DNA of 5,261 nucleotides from an uncultured Gemmatimonadota bacterium (lineage in GTDB: Bacteria > Gemmatimonadota > Gemmatimonadetes > Gemmatimonadales > Gemmatimonadaceae): assembly GCA_946479995.1 (NCBI GenBank), contig CAMLIU010000159.1, positions 1 through 5,261 of the forward strand. Direction: 5' to 3'. Both the position numbers and the translations under genes were made by a program. Of this stretch, positions 1-4,535 are shown one piece after another. Under the pieces are notes generated by a model. The model was given only the letters and a program-made list of their open reading frames with translations, searched no databases and was not told the origin of the DNA. Each line of letters begins with the position of its first letter. Position 1 is the first letter of the stretch.

Positions 1-1104
1 TTCGACGAGAAGGATCTCGGCATGGCGAAGTTCTCCCGCTTCGTCCAGGATGCCGTGCACCGCGGCCTCATCTCCGCCACGAAGCTGGAGAATGGCCAGC
101 TCGAGATCGGCCTCCCCGCCGCCGCCACCGAGCCACGCGCCGCCGAGCCGAAGGCTGCCGCCGCCGCGGCTCCCGTGGAGGAGCAGCCACGCGCCGAGCA
201 GGGTGACGGCAAGCGCGAAGGCGGTCGTGGACGTCGTGGACGTCGCGGCCGCGGTGGACGCGATCGCGAGGATCGGCCCCGCGCTGGCGCGACCGAGGCG
301 CAGTCTGCCGAGCCGTCGTCCGCCGTCGCTGCCGCCGCTCCGGAGGGCATTCCCGTATCGGTCGAGAAGCCGGCCGGCGAACAGATCGGCGCGAGTGGCG
401 AGCGCCTGACGCGCGACGAGGCCTACGATCTTGTCCGTCGCTCCGTCGCTGCCCTCACCTCGGGCGACGAGTCGGTGAGCGCGGGCGCCGTCCGCGCCAA
501 GGCCCGCGAGCTGCTCGGGCGCGACAGCGAGAGCCTGAGCGACCGCAATTTCCCGCGCATCCTCAAGGATGCCCACGACGGCGACGTCATCGACCTTCGT
601 CGCCGTGGCGATGATTTCGAGGTGGCGCGCGCCGCGGAAGCAGAGCCGGTGTCGGCGCAGCTCGCGAAGACGGAGGCGGCGAACGCGCCTGCCACGACCA
701 GCGCACCTGCTGCCCCTCGCGGCATGGGCCCGCGTGGCGTCAGTGGCCCGCGTGGTCGCAGTGGCCGTCCCGGCGCCCCGCCGCCGGAGTTGCTGAGCAT
801 CGGCGTCGTCGGTCCGGCGAGTGGTGCGGTGGCGTCCGCTGCACCCGCTGCACCCGCTGCGTCGGCGGCGTCGAAGACGCCGGCTGACCTGCCCGCGGCT
901 GCGGCCAGCGAGGAACAGGTGATGGACGCCGGCCCCGCGGCCGCGAAGGGACGCGGCCGGCGAGGCGCGGCGAAGAAGGCGGCGAAGTCCGCCGCACCGG
1001 CCGACCAGCCGGCAGCAAAGGCAGCAAAGAAGACAGCGGCGAAGAAGGCGCCCGCTGCAAAGAAGACGCGGGCCAGGAAGAACGCCGCTCGCGCCGAAGC
1101 ATGA
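1..1104 (+). CDS. OST-HTH/LOTUS-domain RNA-binding protein, C-terminal part (probable NYN-domain protein)
   Basis: The frame is open to the left edge, so the gene starts upstream; the ATG at 22 lies inside a conserved domain and is not the true start. The visible 367 codons show, in order: the end of one OST-HTH/LOTUS domain (codons 1-39, with FDEKDLG, KFSRFVQDA and RGLI); an Ala/Pro/Glu linker; an Arg/Gly block (codons 70-87) like an RGG box; a second complete LOTUS-like domain (codons about 136-209, with LTRDEAYDLVRR, RARELLGRDSE-like and HDGDVIDLRRRGDDFEV segments); a Gly-Pro-Arg-rich stretch (239-258); an Ala-rich linker; and a Lys/Ala tail (316-365) with AAKK repeats like histone H1. LOTUS domains bind RNA, and in bacteria they often follow a NYN (LabA/PIN-like) nuclease domain. 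A role in RNA binding or decay is therefore inferred; the nuclease half would lie off the window. The stop overlaps the next gene by ATGA. Family call is fairly sure; function is not. Confidence 0.82.
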   Translation, partial: FDEKDLGMAKFSRFVQDAVHRGLISATKLENGQLEIGLPAAATEPRAAEPKAAAAAAPVEEQPRAEQGDGKREGGRGRRGRRGRGGRDREDRPRAGATEAQSAEPSSAVAAAAPEGIPVSVEKPAGEQIGASGERLTRDEAYDLVRRSVAALTSGDESVSAGAVRAKARELLGRDSESLSDRNFPRILKDAHDGDVIDLRRRGDDFEVARAAEAEPVSAQLAKTEAANAPATTSAPAAPRGMGPRGVSGPRGRSGRPGAPPPELLSIGVVGPASGAVASAAPAAPAASAASKTPADLPAAAASEEQVMDAGPAAAKGRGRRGAAKKAAKSAAPADQPAAKAAKKTAAKKAPAAKKTRARKNAARAEA

Positions 1105-1760
1105 CCCGGGACGCCGCGCACACCGCGCGGCGTTCCCGTCTCGGCACTCCGCTCCCGGCGAAGTTCTACGATCGGCCCACGGAGCTCGTCGCGCGTGAGC
1201 TGCTGGGCGCGGTGCTCGAGTGCACCACGCCTGGCGGCGTCACGCGTGGCCGCATCGTGGAGACGGAGGCGTACACCGGTCCGGAGGATCCCGCCTGCCA
1301 CGCCGCGGCGGGGCTCACCCGTCGCACGCGCCACCTCTTCGGTCCGCCCGGCGTGGCGTACGTCTACCTCATCTACGGCATGTACTGGTGCTTCAATGCC
1401 GTCACCCGTGAGGAGGGACATGGCGCCGCGGTCCTCGTGCGCGCCGTCGCCCCGCTCGACGGCGTGGACCTGATGCGCGCGCGTCGCCCGAAGGTGTCGC
1501 GCGAACGGGATCTCACCAATGGCCCCGGCAAGCTGTGCCTCGCCATGGGCATCGATGGCTCCATGGACGGCACCTCACTTCGTGATGGCCCGATCACCAT
1601 CCGCGCGGGTGAGTCCATCCCCGATGACGACGTCGTCGTCACGCCGCGCATCGGCATCGTGAAGGCCGCCGAGTGGCCGCTCCGCTACTTCGTGCGCGAC
1701 GACCCGTTCGTGTCGAGGACGCCGGCGCACTTTGAACGCGGTCGGTGGGTAGCTGGGTAG
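1101..1760 (+). CDS. DNA-3-methyladenine glycosylase (Mpg/AAG family)
   Basis: A 219-residue protein matching the Pur_DNA_glyco (AAG/MPG) family over almost its full length. The family removes alkylated purines such as 3-methyladenine, and often hypoxanthine, leaving an abasic site for base-excision repair. By comparison with human AAG, VETEAY holds the catalytic Glu (E56, equivalent to E125) and the base-stacking Tyr (Y58, equivalent to Y127). H67 matches H136, Y89 matches Y159, Y92 matches the intercalating Y162, and N99 matches N169. NGPGKLC (140-146) and the C-terminal PRIGI...FVRDDPFVSR are also family hallmarks, so the active site looks intact. The ATG at 1101 overlaps the stop of the upstream gene (ATGA). 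The nearest purine-rich Shine-Dalgarno-like run (1075-1080) is about 20 nt away, too far, so translation is probably coupled. The last residues and the stop lie inside an 8-bp tandem repeat. Specificity cannot be read from sequence alone. Confidence 0.95.
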   Translation: MTRDAAHTARRSRLGTPLPAKFYDRPTELVARELLGAVLECTTPGGVTRGRIVETEAYTGPEDPACHAAAGLTRRTRHLFGPPGVAYVYLIYGMYWCFNAVTREEGHGAAVLVRAVAPLDGVDLMRARRPKVSRERDLTNGPGKLCLAMGIDGSMDGTSLRDGPITIRAGESIPDDDVVVTPRIGIVKAAEWPLRYFVRDDPFVSRTPAHFERGRWVAG

Positions 1761-1768
1761 GTGGGTAG
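1745..1768. repeat. Three tandem 8-bp repeats spanning the glycosylase stop codon
   Basis: GTGGGTAG, CTGGGTAG and GTGGGTAG follow one another without a gap at 1745-1752, 1753-1760 and 1761-1768. The stop codon TAG (1758-1760) is the end of the second copy. Because the unit is not a multiple of three, gain or loss of a copy would change the last residues of the glycosylase. The G runs could in principle form a weak two-tier quadruplex. Confidence 0.85.
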
Positions 1769-1812
1769 AAAAAATGAACGGGGGCGATCGGCAGTGCCGA
1801 TCGCCCCTTCAT
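1769..1812 (-). terminator. Rho-independent terminator between convergent genes
   Basis: A perfect 12-bp stem (1781-1792 with 1796-1807) with a 3-nt loop. It is extended by ATGAA (1774-1778) pairing with TTCAT (1808-1812) across a two-base bulge. Read on the minus strand, the stem is followed at once by six T residues (complement of A at 1769-1774), the classic form for ending the barrel-protein transcript, whose stop is about 30 nt upstream. On the plus strand the following TTCATCATT is a poor U-tract, so it may also stop or stabilise the glycosylase transcript, but less surely. Confidence 0.88.
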
Positions 1813-1816
1813 CATT

Positions 1817-1840
1817 CCCTCCGGCCTTCCGACCTTCCGT
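1817..1840. repeat. Three degenerate tandem 8-bp repeats beside the terminator
   Basis: CCCTCCGG, CCTTCCGA and CCTTCCGT lie end to end at 1817-1824, 1825-1832 and 1833-1840, between the terminator and the stop of the barrel gene. They have the same period and copy number as the array on the other side of the hairpin but a different unit. They could be chance low-complexity sequence. Confidence 0.6.
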
Positions 1841-1842
1841 TC

Positions 1843-2514
1843 CTATCTCGCCCTGTCGATCGACTTCCCCACGTTGTACCGCACGCCGGCTTCCAGCGTG
1901 TACTGGATGCCGAACTTCGGCCGCGGGTTGTGGAGGAAGAATTCGTTGTGGAGGAACGTGCCGGTACCCTGGACGAAGACGGAGAACGACGGAAGCCGCT
2001 GCTGCGCGCCGAGCATCACGAACGGCGCGAAGGCCACGCGCTTGTTTTGCACGCTGTCCGCCGCAGCGACGAGCTGCGCCTGGTTGTCGAATGGGGCGGT
2101 CGAGCCCACGCTGCCGATGCGGTTCATCCCCATGCCGAGCCCCACGTAGGGGTGCAGCGTGGGAGTCTGCATCGGGAAGCCGACAATGGCGGCGGAGATG
2201 CGCTGCAGGTTGTTCAGGTCCACCACGCGGTCCTGCAGCCCGTTCAGCCCCACTTCCTTGAAGGAGCCCTGCGTGCTGAAGAACGACTCGTCCACCGACA
2301 CGTACAGCCCGCCGTACGTGCGCGTGATCATCCAGTCGATGCCGGCCAGCGGCGCAACCGCGTTGTCGGTGCTGTAGTTCGAGGAGTAGACGAGCGCTCC
2401 GCCCTTTGCGCCCCAGAACCACGCGTCCTTGAACTGCCGTCCTGCCTGTGCCGCGCTCGGCTGGGCGAGCAAGGCGGCCGCACTGGCAGCCGCGAGGACA
2501 CGGAGGAGTCGCAT
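1843..2514 (-). CDS. Secreted, probable outer-membrane beta-barrel protein of unknown function
   Basis: A 223-residue protein not assigned to a named family. It begins with a clear Sec signal peptide: a basic MRLLR, a hydrophobic Ala/Leu core to about residue 17, and an AQA cleavage site giving a mature start near G25. The rest is rich in short amphipathic, aromatic and Gly-containing stretches typical of beta strands, such as TYGGLYVSVDESFF (66-79), HPYVGLGMGM (121-130), VAFAPFVMLGA (160-170), FSVFVQGTGTFL (177-188) and FGIQYTLEAGVRYNV (201-215), suggesting a small barrel of roughly eight strands. It ends in a short basic tail instead of the usual terminal aromatic residue. The open frame extends upstream to 2724, but that extension is Arg/Pro-rich. 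The ATG at 2514 directly precedes the signal peptide and has a GAGG ribosome-binding site. The gene is monocistronic, divergent from the HIRAN-like gene and ended by a strong terminator. Exported is near certain; barrel is likely; function is unknown. Confidence 0.78.
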   Translation of the reverse strand: MRLLRVLAAASAAALLAQPSAAQAGRQFKDAWFWGAKGGALVYSSNYSTDNAVAPLAGIDWMITRTYGGLYVSVDESFFSTQGSFKEVGLNGLQDRVVDLNNLQRISAAIVGFPMQTPTLHPYVGLGMGMNRIGSVGSTAPFDNQAQLVAAADSVQNKRVAFAPFVMLGAQQRLPSFSVFVQGTGTFLHNEFFLHNPRPKFGIQYTLEAGVRYNVGKSIDRAR

Positions 2515-2523
2515 ATCAGAAAG

Positions 2524-2527
2524 CCTC
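2524..2527 (-). promoter_or_regulatory. Ribosome-binding site of the barrel-protein gene
   Basis: On the minus strand GAGG stands 9 nt before the ATG at 2514. With the signal peptide that begins at this ATG, it supports this start over the longer open frame reaching 2724. Confidence 0.6.
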
Positions 2528-2703
2528 GAGAAGGGAAATCGCGTCCAGTCACCCGCGAATGCGGGCTCATGCCTTGGGACGAAGAGGTCGCCCCGGGGGT
2601 CACGAACCGGACTGCGGGCGCTGGCCGATGGAACGGCCGGTGCGTAACCTGACGGTACGCCTCGTCTCCGCGTCACGCCGGAGCGCCGATCGCCACCCGC
2701 CGG

Positions 2704-2707
2704 GGAG
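2704..2707 (+). promoter_or_regulatory. Ribosome-binding site of the HIRAN-like gene
   Basis: GGAG within GGGGAGAG (2702-2709) lies 7 nt before the ATG at 2715. It fixes this start over upstream in-frame ATGs (2448 and others), which would add an Arg-rich N-terminus that looks non-coding. Confidence 0.75.
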
Positions 2708-2714
2708 AGTCGCC

Positions 2715-3038
2715 ATGTCCGCAATCCTGCCCGACACCCCTCGATTCGAGACGCCGGTGTACGGCACCGTGTTCGCCGCCCGCGCTGCCGTCGTTCGCCG
2801 ACTCAAGGAAGGCGACCGTCTCATCCTCGTTCCCGATCCACCAGGTGTGGATGAGCCGAGCGTGTGGGTCCATGCTCCGGGCGGTGACGTCGTCGGCCAC
2901 CTCTCTCCCGATGTCAACGCCTGGATGGCCCAGCGCATGATTCACGGCGCGCGCTACGCCGCCGCCGTCACGAGCGTCGGCGCTCCGGACACCGAGAGCT
3001 GGAAGCGGCTCGTGATCGAGGTACGGCGCGTGGACTGA
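2715..3038 (+). CDS. Small free-standing HIRAN-like domain protein
   Basis: A 107-residue protein whose whole length resembles a HIRAN domain: VYGTVFAARAAVVRRLKEGDRLILVPDPP (about 15-43) fits the first strand, the helix and the GD-x-L-x-L segment. A diverged central loop follows (VDEPSVWVHAPGG, where classical members have an N-P-x-D-x-N-A type motif), then VVGHLSPDVNAWMAQRMIHG (59-78) and a final YAAAV...RLVIEVRR strand pair. HIRAN domains bind DNA ends and occur fused to SWI2/SNF2 helicases such as HLTF, or alone in bacteria, where their role is largely unknown. No signal peptide or membrane segment is present, so it is probably cytoplasmic. No helicase or nuclease partner lies next to it: the left neighbour is divergent, and the right neighbour, kbl, is convergent and only 29 bp away. 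The start is supported by a good ribosome-binding site. The family call rests on recalled pattern, with the central motif degenerate. Confidence 0.68.
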   Translation: MSAILPDTPRFETPVYGTVFAARAAVVRRLKEGDRLILVPDPPGVDEPSVWVHAPGGDVVGHLSPDVNAWMAQRMIHGARYAAAVTSVGAPDTESWKRLVIEVRRVD

Positions 3039-3067
3039 GAACGGCCGGGAAGAGGAGACGGGCCGAT

Positions 3068-4273
3068 TCAGACCACGCCGAGCTTCGTCCCCACCTTCAC
3101 GAACGCCCGCACCGCCTGCTCCAGGTCGTCGCGCGTGTGCGCCGCCGAGATCTGGCAGCGGATTCGCGCCTGCCCCTGCGGCACCACCGGGTAGCCGAAG
3201 CCGGTCACGAACACCCCCTCGTCGAGCAGCATGTCGCTCATCCGGATCGCCGACGACGTCTCGCCGACGATGATCGGGATGATCGGCGTCTCGCCTGCGA
3301 GCGGCTTGAACCCCGCCTCGAGGATCCGCTCACGGAAGTAGCGCGCGTTGTCCCGCAGCTGCTGCACCCGCTCCGGATGCTGCTCGATGAACTCCACCGA
3401 CGCCAGCGCGCTCGACGCCACCGTCGGGGGCAGGGCATTGGAGAAGAGCTGCGGACGCGAGCGCTGGGTCAGGTAGTCGCACAGCGCCGCGGAGCCGGCG
3501 ACGAATCCGCCCGCCGCGCCGCCAAGCGCCTTGCCGAGCGTGGAGGTGATCACGTCCACCTCACCCAGCACCCCGAAGTGCTCGGCCGTGCCGCGCCCGG
3601 TCTGCCCCAGCACGCCCGTCGCGTGCGAGTCGTCGATCACCAGCACCGCGTCGTGCTCCTTGCAGATCTGCAGCAGGTCCGGCAGCGGCGCGATCGAGCC
3701 TTCCATGGAGAACACGCCGTCGCTCCACACGATCCGCCGCTTCGCGCCCTTTGCGCCGGCGAGCTTCTCGCGGAGGTCGCTCATGTCGGCGTGCTTGTAG
3801 ACCGCAGTCGTGCACTTCGTGATCGACTTCGCCAGCCGGATCGAGTCGATGATGGACGCATGGTTCAGCGCGTCGGAGACCACGAAGTCCCCTTCCTCCA
3901 CCACCGTCGCCGTCAGCCCTTCGTTGGCGTTCCACGCCGACACGTACGACATGGACGCCTCCGTGCCGACGAAGCGCGCCAGCGCCTCCTCCAGCTCGCG
4001 GTGGACCACGAACGTACCGCAGATGAAGCGCACGCTTCCCGTTCCCGCCCCGTACTGCTCCAGCCCGTCGATGCCCGCCTCGATCACCGCCGGCTCCGCC
4101 GACAGTCCGAGGTAGTTGTTCGACGAGAGGATCAGCACCTCGCCGCGTCCTTCCATCTGCACCCGGGCCGCCTGCGGCGACTGCAGGTAGTTGAGGCGCT
4201 TGTACACGTGCTCGTCCCGAAGCTGCTGCAGCTTGGCCTCGAGCCCGGCGGTGAAGTTCCTGTTGAGTGACAT
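3068..4273 (-). CDS. kbl: Glycine C-acetyltransferase (2-amino-3-ketobutyrate CoA ligase)
   Basis: A 401-residue PLP enzyme of the alpha-oxoamine synthase family, close to the usual length (about 398 in E. coli). It cleaves 2-amino-3-oxobutyrate with CoA to glycine and acetyl-CoA, the second step of threonine breakdown by the Tdh route. SSNNYLGL (50-57), the RFICGT segment (82-87) typical of Kbl, ALNHAS with H138 stacking on the cofactor, DGVFSMEG (185-192), DDSHATG (214-220, with D214 and H217 at the PLP site) and TLGKALGG with the PLP lysine K248 are all intact. Relatives BioF, HemA and serine palmitoyltransferase share the fold, but RFICGT and the neighbouring tdh favour Kbl. The ATG at 4273 gives the usual Kbl N-terminus, and an in-frame stop upstream limits extension. 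The Shine-Dalgarno is poor (AGG only 3 nt away). It lies downstream of tdh but is separated by a 262-bp spacer with an inverted-repeat element, so it may need its own promoter. Confidence 0.95.
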   Translation of the reverse strand: MSLNRNFTAGLEAKLQQLRDEHVYKRLNYLQSPQAARVQMEGRGEVLILSSNNYLGLSAEPAVIEAGIDGLEQYGAGTGSVRFICGTFVVHRELEEALARFVGTEASMSYVSAWNANEGLTATVVEEGDFVVSDALNHASIIDSIRLAKSITKCTTAVYKHADMSDLREKLAGAKGAKRRIVWSDGVFSMEGSIAPLPDLLQICKEHDAVLVIDDSHATGVLGQTGRGTAEHFGVLGEVDVITSTLGKALGGAAGGFVAGSAALCDYLTQRSRPQLFSNALPPTVASSALASVEFIEQHPERVQQLRDNARYFRERILEAGFKPLAGETPIIPIIVGETSSAIRMSDMLLDEGVFVTGFGYPVVPQGQARIRCQISAAHTRDDLEQAVRAFVKVGTKLGVV

Positions 4274-4337
4274 GAGCCTGCCGTTGGAATGATTTTCGGA
4301 TTCGACTGGGCAACTGATCCCTCAACTGCAACGGCGA

Positions 4338-4365
4338 GTACCTGGTACCTCGTACGCCGTACCCG
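4338..4365. repeat. Four tandem GTACNNN heptamers (left arm)
   Basis: GTACCTG, GTACCTC, GTACGCC and GTACCCG follow in exact 7-bp phase from 4338 to 4365. GTAC is its own reverse complement, so the array can pair both with itself and with the matching array in the other arm. Confidence 0.85.
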
Positions 4366-4496
4366 GACCCGGTCAGACGCCCTCCCGAAGCACTTCGACG
4401 CCCTTCCTCCACCAACGACCACCGTTGACGACAGTCGTTCGTCGCGCGTGAGCTTCCCGCGCCTTGTAGGGGCGTCCCCCCGGGTCGCGCTACCCC

Positions 4497-4517
4497 GTAC
4501 CAGGTACGCAGTACTTC
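4497..4517. repeat. Three tandem GTACNNN heptamers (right arm)
   Basis: GTACCAG, GTACGCA and GTACTTC lie in 7-bp phase, preceded in phase by a decayed unit CTACCCC (4490-4496). This is the inverted counterpart of the array at 4338-4365. Confidence 0.82.
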
Positions 4518-4535
4518 CGTTGCAGTGAACGTCGT

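Larger units (their letters stand above)
2515..2714. other. Divergent intergenic region between the barrel and HIRAN-like genes
   Basis: A 200-bp spacer that should hold promoters for both flanking genes. I see no convincing -35/-10 pair on either strand. It contains a short hairpin (CCCGC at 2552-2556, GCGGG at 2561-2565, 4-nt loop) and an imperfect inverted repeat at 2642-2660 (GCGTA-A-CC / GGTACGC). Open frames run through it on both strands, but their translations are Arg/Pro-rich and are probably not coding. Confidence 0.5.
4325..4526. repeat. Inverted-repeat (MITE- or REP-like) intergenic element
   Basis: The ends are a perfect 10-bp inverted repeat: ACTGCAACGG at 4325-4334 and its complement at 4517-4526. 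Just inside, AGTAC (4337-4341) pairs with GTACT (4511-4515), and GTACCTGGTAC (4338-4348) has its exact complement at 4497-4507. Deeper, GACGCCC (4376-4382) pairs with GGGCGTC (4470-4476). Internal hairpins include CAACG/CGTTG (4413-4417, 4423-4427) and GTAGGGG with CCCC-G-TAC (4466-4472, 4493-4500). No transposase is encoded and no clear target-site duplication is seen. In a tdh-kbl transcript it would fold into a long branched hairpin. Confidence 0.75.
4274..4535. other. Spacer between tdh and kbl holding an inverted-repeat element
   Basis: This 262-bp stretch separates two genes normally packed tightly in one operon. Positions 4325-4526 are taken up by the inverted-repeat element described separately. 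The remaining 51 nt next to kbl are relatively AT-rich and could hold a kbl promoter: on the minus strand TTGAGG (complement of 4320-4325) would be a -35, but no good -10 follows at 17-18 nt. The 79-codon open frame crossing the spacer on the plus strand follows the repeats and is not a credible gene. Confidence 0.6.

Noticed and set aside
22..24. ATG as the start of the first gene
   Set aside because: The frame is open to position 1, and the seven preceding codons (FDEKDLG) belong to the same LOTUS domain, so the gene begins before the window.
423..1421. 332-codon open frame on the minus strand
   Set aside because: It lies antisense to the LOTUS and glycosylase genes, both supported by conserved motifs. 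Long antisense frames are expected in GC-rich coding DNA, and the translation is low-complexity Ala/Arg.
1774..2652. 292-codon open frame on the plus strand
   Set aside because: Antisense to the barrel gene, which has a signal peptide, ribosome-binding site and terminator. It starts inside the terminator hairpin region and has an Arg/His-rich translation without motifs.
2515..2724. N-terminal extension of the barrel protein to 2724
   Set aside because: The extension is Arg/Pro-rich, would bury the signal peptide at residue 71, and overlaps the start of the divergent HIRAN-like gene.
3039..3067. Possible terminator between the HIRAN-like gene and kbl
   Set aside because: Only a 5-bp CGGCC/GGCCG stem with a 14-nt loop and no T-tract on either strand.
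3137..4270. 377-codon open frame on the plus strand
   Set aside because: Exact antisense shadow of kbl, with an Arg/His-rich translation that matches no family I know.
4289..4528. 79-codon open frame across the tdh-kbl spacer
   Set aside because: It runs through the inverted-repeat element. Its composition follows the repeats and there is no ribosome-binding site.
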